Source of the DNA: Limnospira fusiformis SAG 85.79
GTDB lineage: Bacteria > Cyanobacteriota > Cyanobacteriia > Cyanobacteriales > Microcoleaceae
Reading direction: 5' to 3'
Length of the DNA: 64,000 nt
Assembly: GCF_012516315.1 (NCBI RefSeq)
Contig: NZ_CP051185.1
Location: 3,027,403-3,091,402 of the forward strand
Shown: piece by piece, positions 7,760 to 16,313 of the stretch
Numbering within the stretch: position 1 is the stretch's first letter
Layout: each line of letters opens with the position of its first letter
Position numbers and translations under genes: made by a program
The notes under the pieces: model-generated
Told to the model about the DNA's origin: nothing
The model's database searches: none
The model's input: only the letters and a program-made list of their open reading frames with translations

Positions 7760-9442
7760 ATGACAGAATCCAGTTACTCTAAATCTAATGTAAAATCTAC
7801 CCAGCCTATTTCCCATAATAGTAGACTGTCCTGGCGCTCCCTGGCGTTGGGATTAAGCTGTTTGAGTGGGGTAGGATTATTGGTAAATCGTGCGATCGCC
7901 TATGAAGAATTTTCTATCCCCTTTGATAACGAACCCCTAGAATCCTACAACACCTACACCCCCGAACCAGAACCCTATTACGCGCCGCCAGTTCAGGAAT
8001 CTTATATAGCGCCAGAACCCTACTACGAACCAGAACCCTATTACGCGCCGCCAGTTCAGGAATCTTATATAGCGCCAGAACCCTACTACGAACCAGAACC
8101 CTATTACGCGCCGCCAGTTCAGGAATCTTATATAGCGCCAGAACCTTACTACGAACCAGAACCCTATTACGAACCAGAACCCTATTATGAGCCACCCATA
8201 GAAAGGTCAGGTGGTTACATCGCCCCACCAGAACAGCCGATTTATCTGCCAGAAAAGCACCAAACGGCATCGCCACCCTCTTATGAGAATATTTCTCCCC
8301 CATCTGCATCCACAGCCCAGGGAACACCATTTAATAACCCAGATCATAACTTTATCGACCCTACAGATTACAGTATTGGGGCTACAGGAGGCGGTGGTTA
8401 TGAAGCGCCTTCAACCGTCATCTTTTCCGAGCGCCAGACAGGTTGTGAAACAGTGGTTGGAGTCGGTCAAACTGTTGATCGATTGTGTGTTCCGCCACCC
8501 GCACCTATTGCTGGAATTCCTGGTCAGCCTACTTATGGGACAGGATATCCCAGCGGGGGAGGTAAAACAGTTACTCAGCACCGTCAGCCTTCCCATTCAT
8601 TCGGTCAACAAGCAACAGGAAGAACTCACTCAGCCCACAGCAGAGGCTGGGGAACTACAAACGTCGCCGCCAGTTATGGTGGCTCTCCAGACTATTCCTA
8701 TCAGGTCCCTGTAGCCGGATTAAGTCCCGTGCAAGTGGGACCCATCAGCATGAGTGCGATGAGTAATTCAGGTTTGAGTTACTATAAGCGCACCATGCGA
8801 CCCCCCAGACTTCCCGGAAATTCAGATACTCACCTGCTTTTCCCCCTCAGTATTCCCGCCCCAATTACTTCATTATTTGGTTGGCGACAACACCCAATTT
8901 TGGGAACTGGCAGCTTCCATACAGGTATTGATTTCGGAGCAGATACCGGAACTCCTGTAGTGGCATCTTATTCAGGGGAAGTTACCCTGGCTGACTGGTT
9001 AGGGGGATATGGTTTAACCGTGGTTCTTAACCACCAGAAAAAATCGAAAGAAACCCTTTATGCTCACCTATCAGAATTGTTTGTCAAACCGGGAGAATTT
9101 GTCCAACAAGGGGAGGTAATTGGACGGGTAGGAAGTACGGGAATGTCTACAGGACCTCACCTGCACTTTGAGTTACGGAAGCTGACTAATGAAGGCTGGG
9201 TAGCGATTGATCCACTATTACAGATAGAATTTGCCCTCGCTCAACTAATCAATACTCTGCGCGTGGCTGAAGTACCAGCAGAGGAATTTATTGCTGCCTT
9301 ACCTAACCAAACGAGGAACTGGGAAACTGGTTTGCCTCAACTGCCTCCCCTTCCTCCGGGTATGGATATCATTGTTCCCAATTTGGAACCACCTACCATC
9401 AACTTTGGCTTTAAAGAAAACGTGGAGAAAGCACAACAATAG
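7760..9442 (+). CDS. M23-family peptidase (LytM/peptidoglycan endopeptidase) with proline/tyrosine-rich repeats
   Basis: The C-terminal part, about residues 375-480, is a complete M23 domain: HTGIDFG supplies the first His and Asp, and GPHLHFE the HxH zinc ligands, with a GRVGSTGMSTG turn before it. Such enzymes cut peptide cross-links of peptidoglycan. The N-terminus has a hydrophobic export segment (LALGLSCLSGVGLLVNRAIA), so it should act in the periplasm. Between them lies a long low-complexity linker, including three 21-residue EPYYAPPVQESYIAPEPYYE-type repeats. I chose the ATG at 7760; a TTG at 7748 is in frame. A hairpin terminator follows at 9478. It could serve cell division or septal pore formation, which is inference. 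Confidence 0.85.
   Translation: MTESSYSKSNVKSTQPISHNSRLSWRSLALGLSCLSGVGLLVNRAIAYEEFSIPFDNEPLESYNTYTPEPEPYYAPPVQESYIAPEPYYEPEPYYAPPVQESYIAPEPYYEPEPYYAPPVQESYIAPEPYYEPEPYYEPEPYYEPPIERSGGYIAPPEQPIYLPEKHQTASPPSYENISPPSASTAQGTPFNNPDHNFIDPTDYSIGATGGGGYEAPSTVIFSERQTGCETVVGVGQTVDRLCVPPPAPIAGIPGQPTYGTGYPSGGGKTVTQHRQPSHSFGQQATGRTHSAHSRGWGTTNVAASYGGSPDYSYQVPVAGLSPVQVGPISMSAMSNSGLSYYKRTMRPPRLPGNSDTHLLFPLSIPAPITSLFGWRQHPILGTGSFHTGIDFGADTGTPVVASYSGEVTLADWLGGYGLTVVLNHQKKSKETLYAHLSELFVKPGEFVQQGEVIGRVGSTGMSTGPHLHFELRKLTNEGWVAIDPLLQIEFALAQLINTLRVAEVPAEEFIAALPNQTRNWETGLPQLPPLPPGMDIIVPNLEPPTINFGFKENVEKAQQ
7981..8169 (+). repeat. Three tandem 63-bp coding repeats in the M23 gene
   Basis: Three periods of 63 bases start at 7981, 8044 and 8107. 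They are almost identical at the DNA level and encode a 21-residue Pro/Tyr/Glu-rich unit. The low divergence shows recent slippage or unequal recombination. The copy number is likely to vary between strains. Confidence 0.9.
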
Positions 9443-9477
9443 GCGATAGGTTTTGCGCCACCAAAAACTGATAATTT

Positions 9478-9507
9478 ACCCGCCTTCAATAGTATGGCGG
9501 GTTTATT
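9478..9507 (+). terminator. Rho-independent terminator of the M23 gene
   Basis: ACCCGCC (9478-9484) pairs perfectly with GGCGGGT (9496-9502) over an 11-base loop and is followed by TTATT. It lies 35 bases after the M23 stop codon. Confidence 0.75.
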
Positions 9508-9609
9508 GGTTGCTAATTCACTTGGTAAAATATCTGTGGATCCCCGGAAGTAGAGAAGAGAAGGAAAGGAGAGGAGCGATCGCCTTGTCAGATATGCTAT
9601 AGTCAAGTC

Positions 9610-9624
9610 AGAACTATCGGTTCT
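9610..9624 (+). promoter_or_regulatory. Conserved palindrome just upstream of each Uma2 start
   Basis: AGAAC-TATCG-GTTCT ends 7 bases before the ATG at 9632. The same palindrome sits at 10504-10518 and 11351-11365 before copies 2 and 3. It occupies the place of a ribosome binding site, and no Shine-Dalgarno motif is seen. It could be an operator or an RNA hairpin that limits translation; neither is shown. Confidence 0.4.
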
Positions 9625-9631
9625 CTTGTAT

Positions 9632-10411
9632 ATGACTGCCACCGAATCTTTAACGACTCTACCGGATCATACCCAACTTCCCTGTGAAGACGGAACCTTT
9701 GTGAAAAACTTTCAAGAACACCCCCAAAGTATCCTATTAACCGATTCTATTCGTCCGGTTCTTAATCAAATACATCCAGACGGACAATATTGCATTGGTC
9801 AAGATAGTGGGATTTACTGGCGCATTACAGACCCACCCCAAAAAGGAGCGGAAGCACCGGACTGGTTTTATGTGGCGAATGTTCCCCCTACTCTTAATGG
9901 TAAACTGCGACGGTCTTATGTATTGTGGCAAGAATTAATCTGTCCCCAAATCATCATTGAATTTGTATCTGGGGATGGTTCAGAAGAACGGGATAAAACC
10001 GCTTGGAAAGGCAAGTTTTGGATTTATGAAACGGTAATAAGAACGCCGTATTATGCCATCTATGAAGTGGAAAAATCTCAGGTAGAAGTGTATCGTTTAG
10101 AGGGTAGTTTCTATGAGTTGCTAACCCCAAATAACCGCAATCATTACCCAATTCCCGAAATGGGAGTAGAGTTAGGTATCTGGTCGGGAATATATCAGAA
10201 CGTGGAATTACCTTGGTTGCGTTGGTGGGATAGTGATGGTAATTTACTGTTATCTGGTGAAGAACGAGCGGAACGGGAACAACAACGAGCGGAACATGAA
10301 CGACAACGAGCGGAACATGAACGACAACGAGCGGAACATGAACGACAACGAGCCGATCGCCTAGCAGCTCGTTTACAGGAATTGGGAATTGATCCTAATG
10401 AAATCATCTGA
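9632..10411 (+). CDS. Uma2-family (PD-(D/E)XK-like) endonuclease, copy 1
   Basis: The protein belongs to the Uma2/DUF820 family, abundant in cyanobacteria, with a restriction-endonuclease-like fold; the biological role is unknown. Family features seen: APDWFYVANV with the conserved Asp in the core, IIIEFVSGDGSEERD and KGKFWIYE, where the Glu and Lys complete the nuclease motif, and YAIYEVEKSQVEVYRL. The C-terminal tail consists of heptads: five units of A-E-x-E-x-Q-R type (ending ADRLAAR), predicted to be a charged coiled coil, then LQELGIDPNEII. The ATG at 9632 follows a TTG at 9626 in the same frame; TATES is the usual start region. This is the longest of three tandem copies. Confidence 0.85.
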   Translation: MTATESLTTLPDHTQLPCEDGTFVKNFQEHPQSILLTDSIRPVLNQIHPDGQYCIGQDSGIYWRITDPPQKGAEAPDWFYVANVPPTLNGKLRRSYVLWQELICPQIIIEFVSGDGSEERDKTAWKGKFWIYETVIRTPYYAIYEVEKSQVEVYRLEGSFYELLTPNNRNHYPIPEMGVELGIWSGIYQNVELPWLRWWDSDGNLLLSGEERAEREQQRAEHERQRAEHERQRAEHERQRADRLAARLQELGIDPNEII

Positions 10412-10525
10412 AATTATCCAATTTGGGCTTTAGTGTCATAGAAGTAGAGAAGAGAAGGAAAGGAGAGGAGCGATCGCCTTGTCAGATATGCTATAGTCAA
10501 GTCAGAACTATCGGTTCTCTTGTAT

Positions 10526-11263
10526 ATGACTGCCACCGAATCTTTAACGACTCTACCGGATCATACCCAACTTCCCTGTGAAGACGGAACCTTTGTGAAA
10601 AACTTTCAAGAACACCCCCAAAGTATCCTATTAACCGATTCTATTCGTCCGGTTCTTAATCAAATACATCCAGACGGACAATATTGCATTGGTCAAGATA
10701 GTGGGATTTACTGGCGCATTACAGACCCACCCCAAAAAGGAGCGGAAGCACCGGACTGGTTTTATGTGGCGAATGTTCCCCCTACTCTTAATGGTAAACT
10801 GCGACGGTCTTATGTATTGTGGCAAGAATTAATCTGTCCCCAAATCATCATTGAATTTGTATCTGGGGATGGTTCAGAAGAACGAGATAAAACCGCTTGG
10901 AAAGGCAAGTTTTGGATTTATGAAACGGTAATAAGAACGCCGTATTATGCCATCTATGAAGTGGAAAAATCTCAGGTAGAAGTGTATCGTTTAGAGGGTA
11001 GTTTCTATGAGTTGCTAACCCCAAATAACCGCAATCATTACCCAATTCCCGAAATGGGAGTAGAGTTAGGTATCTGGTCGGGAATATATCAGAACGTGGA
11101 ATTACCTTGGTTGCGTTGGTGGGATAGTGATGGTAATTTACTGTTATCTGGTGAAGAACGAGCGGAACGGGAACAACAACGAGCGGAACGGGAACGACAA
11201 CGAGCCGATCGCCTAGCAGCTCGTTTACAGGAATTGGGAATTGATCCTAATGAAATCATCTGA
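10526..11263 (+). CDS. Uma2-family endonuclease, copy 2
   Basis: This copy is identical in sequence to copy 1 through the whole nuclease-like domain, as far as I can see by eye. The coiled-coil tail is shorter: three heptads (AEREQQR, AERERQR, ADRLAAR) instead of five, making the protein 14 residues shorter. The leader with palindrome is the same. All catalytic-type residues are kept, so it should be as active as copy 1. It follows copy 1 on the same strand, 114 bases after its stop. Confidence 0.85.
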   Translation: MTATESLTTLPDHTQLPCEDGTFVKNFQEHPQSILLTDSIRPVLNQIHPDGQYCIGQDSGIYWRITDPPQKGAEAPDWFYVANVPPTLNGKLRRSYVLWQELICPQIIIEFVSGDGSEERDKTAWKGKFWIYETVIRTPYYAIYEVEKSQVEVYRLEGSFYELLTPNNRNHYPIPEMGVELGIWSGIYQNVELPWLRWWDSDGNLLLSGEERAEREQQRAERERQRADRLAARLQELGIDPNEII

Positions 11264-11372
11264 AATTATCCAATTTGGGCTTTAGTGTCATAGAAGTGGA
11301 AAAGAGAAGGAGAGGAGCGATCGCCTTGTCAGATATGCTATAGTTAAGTCAGAACTATCGGTTCTCTTGTAT

Positions 11373-12089
11373 ATGACTGCCACCGAATCTTTAACGACTC
11401 TACCGGATCATACCCAACTTCCCTGTGAAGACGGAACCTTTGTGAAAAACTTTCAAGAACACCCCCAAAGTATCCTATTAACCGATTCTATTCGTCCGGT
11501 TCTTAATCAAATACATCCAGACGGACAATATTGCATTGGTCAAGATAGTGGGATTTACTGGCGCATTACAGACCCACCCCAAAAAGGAGCGGAAGCACCG
11601 GACTGGTTTTATGTAGCGAATGTTCCCCCGACCCTCAATGGTAAACTGCGACGGTCTTATGTATTGTGGCAAGAATTAATCTGTCCCCAAATCATCATCG
11701 AATTTGTATCTGGGGATGGTTCAGAAGAACGAGATAAAACCGCTTGGAAAGGCAAGTTTTGGATTTATGAAACGGTAATAAGAACGCCGTATTATGCCAT
11801 CTATGAAGTGGAAAAATCTCAGGTAGAAGTGTATCGTTTAGAGGGTAGTTTCTATGAGTTGCTAACCCCAAATAACCGCAATCATTACCCAATTCCCGAA
11901 ATGGGAGTAGAGTTAGGTATCTGGTCGGGAATATATCAGAACGTGGAATTACCTTGGTTGCGTTGGTGGGATAGTGATGGTAATTTACTGTTATCTGGTG
12001 AAGAACGAGCGGAACGGGAACGACAACGAGCCGATCGCCTAGCAGCTCGTTTACAGGAATTGGGAATTGATCCGAATGAAATTATGTGA
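11373..12089 (+). CDS. Uma2-family endonuclease, copy 3
   Basis: This is the third tandem copy, with two heptads in the tail (AERERQR, ADRLAAR) and Met as its last residue instead of Ile. Silent changes near 11614-11640 and 11699 make it the most diverged of the three at the DNA level, so it probably separated first. The leader lacks one GAAAG unit of the purine-rich stretch. The nuclease-like core is intact. It is followed after 51 bases by the phosphatase gene on the same strand. Confidence 0.85.
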   Translation: MTATESLTTLPDHTQLPCEDGTFVKNFQEHPQSILLTDSIRPVLNQIHPDGQYCIGQDSGIYWRITDPPQKGAEAPDWFYVANVPPTLNGKLRRSYVLWQELICPQIIIEFVSGDGSEERDKTAWKGKFWIYETVIRTPYYAIYEVEKSQVEVYRLEGSFYELLTPNNRNHYPIPEMGVELGIWSGIYQNVELPWLRWWDSDGNLLLSGEERAERERQRADRLAARLQELGIDPNEIM

Positions 12090-12140
12090 AATTATATAAT
12101 TATGGCGTTAGTGCCATAGTCAAAAATCGTGTTTCCAACT

Positions 12141-12623
12141 ATGTCCTATAGATTGTTATTTGTTTGTCTGGGAAATATTTGTCGATCGCCTTCAGCCGAG
12201 AATATTATGAATCATCTGATCGAAGAGGCTAATTTGAGCGATCGCATTGTCTGTGATTCGGCGGGGACATCAGGCTATCATATTGGTTCGGCCCCTGATC
12301 CTCGTATGACTATGGCTGCGAAAAAACGAGGCATTGTCCTCAAGGGTTCTGCTCGTCAGTTCACCGCCTCCGATTTTGATAATTTCGATCTAATTTTGGC
12401 GATGGATCAGGACAATTATCAGCAAATTCTGTATCTTGATCGAGGGAAAAAATATGGTGATAAGGTTAAGCTAATGTGCGATTTCTGTAGCCATCATACC
12501 CTCAAAGAAGTTCCCGATCCCTACTATGGTGGCCCGGAAGGTTTTAATCAGGTGATTGATTTGCTACTAGATGCCTGTGAAGGCTTATTAGAATTTGTAG
12601 TTAATCAACCATCGGTTAATTAA
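12141..12623 (+). CDS. Low-molecular-weight protein-tyrosine phosphatase
   Basis: The N-terminal VCLGNICRSPSAE is the CX5R(S/T) P-loop that holds the phosphate, with the nucleophilic Cys in the first ten residues from the ATG. DPYYGG near residue 125 supplies the general-acid Asp. The protein is 160 residues long, which fits the family. Such enzymes dephosphorylate tyrosine, often on bacterial tyrosine kinases that control exopolysaccharide, but no such kinase is nearby. The frame extends to a GTG at 12129; the ATG at 12141 matches family starts (MSYRLLFVCLGN). Its stop overlaps the convergent response regulator gene by eight bases. Confidence 0.9.
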   Translation: MSYRLLFVCLGNICRSPSAENIMNHLIEEANLSDRIVCDSAGTSGYHIGSAPDPRMTMAAKKRGIVLKGSARQFTASDFDNFDLILAMDQDNYQQILYLDRGKKYGDKVKLMCDFCSHHTLKEVPDPYYGGPEGFNQVIDLLLDACEGLLEFVVNQPSVN

Positions 12624-13284
12624 TTAGGTCATTTTCCAAGGCAAACCGTACCAGTGCAGCGCGGTTACTGCTGTCAGTTTTGCGGAGTAAACTGCTAACA
12701 TACTTTTCGACAGTGCGAGAACTCAGATGCAGAGAATTTCCGATTTTGACGTTGGATAATCCTTCTGTAAGTAGGTTCAAAACCTGTTGTTCTCGTTCGG
12801 TGAGATGAATGTTGGTAGTTGATAAACTGTGAAAATGATGCCGTTTATAACGGGGACTGGTATGGTTTGATAGGGGTTCATTAATCCGAGACCTCCATTC
12901 TGCTTCAATGAGTTGCGATCGCTCTAAAAGCGCCCTAATCACTACACCTAACTCATCTAATTCAAAAGGCTTAGGGAGATAATTATCACACCCGAGTTGA
13001 TAGCCCCGAATCCGCTCTTCGGTACTGGTATGAGCGGTTAAAAAAATCACTGGTAACAAACGGAAACCAGGTTGGGAACGAACTCGCTTGACTAGCTCAA
13101 AACCATCCATTTCTGGCATGGCAATATCTGTTACTATCAGGTGTGGTTGATGCTTTTCTACCAATTCGAGTGCTTCCTGACCATTGGTGGCAGAAATGAC
13201 CATATATCCTGACATTTCCAGATAATCGCTAATCGAAAGGCGAGTTCCCAAATCATCATCAACGACTAGAAGTGTCAAAGGCAT
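12616..13284 (-). CDS. Response regulator, NarL/LuxR type (Ycf29-like)
   Basis: Residues 1-120 are a receiver domain with the acidic pair VVDDD, the phospho-acceptor in VTDIAMP (about residue 52), T83 in FLTAHT and K105 in LPKPF. Residues 155-222 are a LuxR-type helix-turn-helix (LTEREQQVLNLLTEGLSNVK, SSRTVEKYVSSLLRKT). The receiver with RIRGYQLGCDNYLPKPF is like the Ycf29 group found in cyanobacteria and red-algal plastids. It should be a phosphorylation-dependent DNA-binding regulator. No kinase gene is adjacent. It converges with the phosphatase gene and overlaps it by eight bases. Confidence 0.85.
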   Translation of the reverse strand: MPLTLLVVDDDLGTRLSISDYLEMSGYMVISATNGQEALELVEKHQPHLIVTDIAMPEMDGFELVKRVRSQPGFRLLPVIFLTAHTSTEERIRGYQLGCDNYLPKPFELDELGVVIRALLERSQLIEAEWRSRINEPLSNHTSPRYKRHHFHSLSTTNIHLTEREQQVLNLLTEGLSNVKIGNSLHLSSRTVEKYVSSLLRKTDSSNRAALVRFALENDLIN

Positions 13285-13530
13285 AGGAACTGGAGATAAA
13301 AGACTAGAGATTTAGATTCTCTATGGGTTTTAGAGATAGGCTGACTCACAAAAAACACCTCACCAACTAGGAAGTTAATACCAAATGCTGTAGCTATCCT
13401 CAAATCGCCACTACTTAAATGATTATTTGGGATTGTTTATTTTAACATTATATGTAGTTGACAAGTGGATAGCTTAAGGGATAAGTATTTATCCCTGTAC
13501 TGATCAGTGGCATGGCAGGGGGCTGTATGA

Positions 13531-15276
13531 TTAGGCATACATCTGGGTTTCCAAGACTTTGATGGTTTGCTGGCGGGTTTTCTGATATGTAAATAATTGT
13601 CTCACATCAAATTGAGAAGATAACACTCTTTCCGGCAGCCACTCCCCCGGCTGAGTTATGGCTTGTAAGCCTTGGAGTTCTGTGATCATGTCTCTATAGG
13701 CGGGTAAGCCAGATAATTTACTAGATCGAGGGTTGGGTGTGTCTCCAAAGGAACCCACAGCTTGCCAATTTTTACCTGTGGCTGTGGTGGTGCGATCGCT
13801 ATTATGACCTATACCCAAGGCCATTTTTTCGGTAGCGGGGAGTAAGGCTACTTGGGCGATCGCCACCAGGGCTGCTGTCCCAATTAATCCAGTTATCCCC
13901 TCTAGCATTGGCATTCCCGATAACAGACCCAAACCACCACGGGAGACACTGTTATAAGCCGACTCGGCTAGAGTTCCAGGTAAAACTTCAATGGGTGGGA
14001 AGTTGGCTGAAGGTCTCTGTTGGGGTTGGGTCTCGTTTATATAGGCTTTAGCAGTAGCGATCGCTTTCCAGGACTGTTCCCAATGGTCTGATGGTAATTC
14101 ACTGTGCAGCTGAAAGCTACCTTCTCGCCATAGGTAAAAAATCACCTGACACACTTGGGGAATTTCAGCTTGTGCTATCCAAGCCTCAAAGCGTTTGAAT
14201 AGGGGCTGATTCTGAATGTTTTTTCCCTGACGAAACTTGGTAAATACAGATAAAAAATCTGGTCGTTCTTCCTGTGCAATGGTCTGGCAGGTATTAATAC
14301 TACTAATAATTATGGCATCTACAGTCATTGACCAAGCCATTGCACTAGATATCAGATAATATTGTTTGATAATCTTAGGGAGGGAGGAATGCAAAACTAT
14401 CGCATCCAGACGAGTGAGGTTGTCTAAATTAGTAACCATCTCCCCGGCACGCAAATATTGATAAGTGCTGCGGATATCTCGTTGTTCTGTTAGTTCTAAT
14501 TGACCTGCATTTAAGGCTGACTCAATAGATTTTTCAATAGCCATTAATCGGGAATTATAACTAGCAATAAGATAGCGCTGACTTAACTCGGAATATACAG
14601 GAGAAGACAGAAACAAATAATCCAGCAAATTGAGGGTATTAGGGTCTGTGATAGCCGAGCCTGATTGCAGATTATTATAAGCCTGAAAACATCTAACTTT
14701 ACTGCGGTCATGAATGGGAGATTGTACAATCAGGTTGTTGATTTTACGGTCAATATTATCAGAGGGCTGGTTGAGTAAAGTATGCAAAATTAAAAAGGCA
14801 TCCTCTCCCTGCAATCCACACCCTTTCAGACGCAGATTAGCACCTTCTGAGCTATGGGGTGGGATTTTCACTTCATATCTTTTACCTGTTTTTACCATAA
14901 CCATTTGAGTCCCCCCATTGGTGGCAATTGGAGCCGGGACAAAAATATGATAAAGCTCATCTGTACTCCAGTCATATTCTGGATTAGTGGGGATTTCGTC
15001 CTCGGCTTCTGGATAAATATTTTCCACCCATCCTTGAGCGCGTTTCACCACAGAAGCCCCAGAATTGGTGGCTGTATGTATTGCGGCTTTCCCCACTTCG
15101 GAAGCGCGATGAGTAATCGAATCCCCTATCTCAGTTGCTGTTTTTCGAGCTGTTTCCGTGGCTCGATCGCTCAGGGATTTACCCAACCCTGATGCGGGTT
15201 GACTCCAATTTTTAGGCAGACCGGATACTTTCTGGTTTACGGAATCCCAAAAAGATTGATTTTGGCGATCGCCCAT
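13531..15276 (-). CDS. Conserved hypothetical protein with a DnaJ C-terminal-like segment
   Basis: The 581-residue protein has an amphipathic N-terminal region rich in Ala, Thr and Lys (about residues 20-85) that resembles LEA-type or coiled sequence. A segment follows at about residues 125-165 with GKRYEVKIPPHSSEGANLRL and KGCG, which matches the core pattern of the DnaJ C-terminal substrate-binding fold. The middle 300 residues are helical with no motif I know. Near residue 455-485 is a glycine/alanine-rich hydrophobic stretch (GLIGTAALVAIAQVALLPA) that could insert in a membrane. No function can be assigned. It is alone on the minus strand upstream of the pentapeptide-TPR gene, with 65 bases between them. 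Confidence 0.6.
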   Translation of the reverse strand: MGDRQNQSFWDSVNQKVSGLPKNWSQPASGLGKSLSDRATETARKTATEIGDSITHRASEVGKAAIHTATNSGASVVKRAQGWVENIYPEAEDEIPTNPEYDWSTDELYHIFVPAPIATNGGTQMVMVKTGKRYEVKIPPHSSEGANLRLKGCGLQGEDAFLILHTLLNQPSDNIDRKINNLIVQSPIHDRSKVRCFQAYNNLQSGSAITDPNTLNLLDYLFLSSPVYSELSQRYLIASYNSRLMAIEKSIESALNAGQLELTEQRDIRSTYQYLRAGEMVTNLDNLTRLDAIVLHSSLPKIIKQYYLISSAMAWSMTVDAIIISSINTCQTIAQEERPDFLSVFTKFRQGKNIQNQPLFKRFEAWIAQAEIPQVCQVIFYLWREGSFQLHSELPSDHWEQSWKAIATAKAYINETQPQQRPSANFPPIEVLPGTLAESAYNSVSRGGLGLLSGMPMLEGITGLIGTAALVAIAQVALLPATEKMALGIGHNSDRTTTATGKNWQAVGSFGDTPNPRSSKLSGLPAYRDMITELQGLQAITQPGEWLPERVLSSQFDVRQLFTYQKTRQQTIKVLETQMYA

Positions 15277-15341
15277 AGTCTACAACTCCATCACAACTCG
15301 CATTAAACCAACAGTAGTCTTCACTCAATTATTTCTGCTTC

Positions 15342-16112
15342 TTAGAACAGAAATCTTAACAGTAGGGGAGTAGCACTTTCCAGAAGTCCCATAACCCCGC
15401 CATTACGGGCTCTAAGTTCCTGGGGATTTTGACGAAATTCGATAATTTCAATCAACTGAGCAGTAATTTCCTGCCCTTCCTGGCTCCCCCATCTATTATA
15501 TAGTTCTTGAGCCTGTTTAGCATCCGACATGGCTCTATTTAAATCACCACTATCAGCCCAAGCCATACTGCGAGCAAAATAAGCCGCCGCCAGGTTAGGA
15601 TTGAGACTCAGGGCGCGGTTGTAGTGGTCTATGGCATTTTTATAGTTCCCTTCCAAGGCTTCTTTAACTCCCAGGCGATAGAAATCCTCGGCGTTGCCAA
15701 TATTAGTCGGGAGTCCCACCACTCCAATTAATTGAGCCTCAGTAATATTAGCCTCAAGGGCGATCGCATTAGCCAAATAAGCGCCTCGCAAATCCGACCC
15801 CGCCAGGTTCGCCCCAGTCAGGTTCGCCCCAGTCAGGTTCGCCCCAAATAAACTCGCCCCAGTCAGGTTCGCCCCAGTCAGATTAGCCCCAGTCAGGTTA
15901 GCACGACTCAGGTTAGCCCCAGTCAGGTTAGCCCCGCTGAGGTTCGCGCCGCTGAGATCTGCTAACACCAAACCCGCATTAGTCAGATTGCAGTTTGGAC
16001 ATTCTTTAGTTGATAGGAGTTGTCGGATCTCCTGTAAATTACTGGCCCGGACCGGAGCCATTGGTAGGATAGCAATCGACAGGGTAATCATCGTTAGAAT
16101 TGGGAATTTCAT
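15342..16112 (-). CDS. Exported pentapeptide-repeat and TPR protein
   Basis: The N-terminus is a signal peptide (MKFPILTMITLSIAILPMAP, cleavage likely near ASN). The mature protein opens with a short domain containing CPNC, followed by about 16 pentapeptides of ANLTG/ANLSG type (residues 45-125). Two tetratricopeptide-like repeats come next: one contains NAIDHYNRALSLNPNLAAAY, the next AMSDAKQAQELY. It therefore combines a beta-helix with a helical protein-interaction module, probably in the periplasm or thylakoid lumen. Pentapeptide proteins of the lumen are common in cyanobacteria. The DNA of the repeat block (gccccagtcaggtt units near 15800-15940) is highly repetitive. Function unknown. Confidence 0.8.
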   Translation of the reverse strand: MKFPILTMITLSIAILPMAPVRASNLQEIRQLLSTKECPNCNLTNAGLVLADLSGANLSGANLTGANLSRANLTGANLTGANLTGASLFGANLTGANLTGANLAGSDLRGAYLANAIALEANITEAQLIGVVGLPTNIGNAEDFYRLGVKEALEGNYKNAIDHYNRALSLNPNLAAAYFARSMAWADSGDLNRAMSDAKQAQELYNRWGSQEGQEITAQLIEIIEFRQNPQELRARNGGVMGLLESATPLLLRFLF

Positions 16113-16313
16113 CGAAGATCTCCGGTAGCGAGTAAGCGTTCATGAACCTTTATTCTATACCATTTTCCGCCCATGACTTGGGTGGTATATATGCGGCAAT
16201 TGTGATCTCAATCAGGTTTAATATTGATCACAATCACAATGGCTGACGCGCTCTATCACTTCCATAATCCCCAGAACGTAAGATAATAGCTACATAGCGT
16301 TATATGAGTTCCC

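Larger units (their letters stand above)
9547..12089 (+). repeat. Tandem triplication of an Uma2 gene with its leader
   Basis: Three direct repeats of about 850-894 bp each carry a purine-rich leader (GAGAAGGAAAGGAGAGGAG or a shorter form), a HIP1 octamer, a small palindrome and one complete gene. Gene starts lie at 9632, 10526 and 11373, so the spacings are 894 and 847 bp. The copies are nearly identical in DNA, with few substitutions. The main length difference comes from a 21-bp in-frame repeat near the 3' end of each gene. Confidence 0.95.

Noticed and set aside
7981..8169. 63-bp direct repeats as a CRISPR or integration site
   Set aside because: There are no unique spacers, the repeats are contiguous, in frame, and encode the linker of the M23 peptidase.
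7914..8330. Minus-strand open frame with NRVLVRSRVLALYKIPELAA repeats
   Set aside because: It is the complement of the 63-bp coding repeats of the M23 gene; no start signal or homology.
8211..8714. Plus-strand 167-codon frame inside the M23 gene
   Set aside because: It overlaps the M23 linker in another frame; proline-rich linkers often give such frames.
15790..15950. Regular short tandem repeats (gccccagtcaggtt type) that look array-like
   Set aside because: The 15-base and 30-base periods lie in frame inside a pentapeptide-repeat gene, with no unique spacers. It is coding repetition and not CRISPR.
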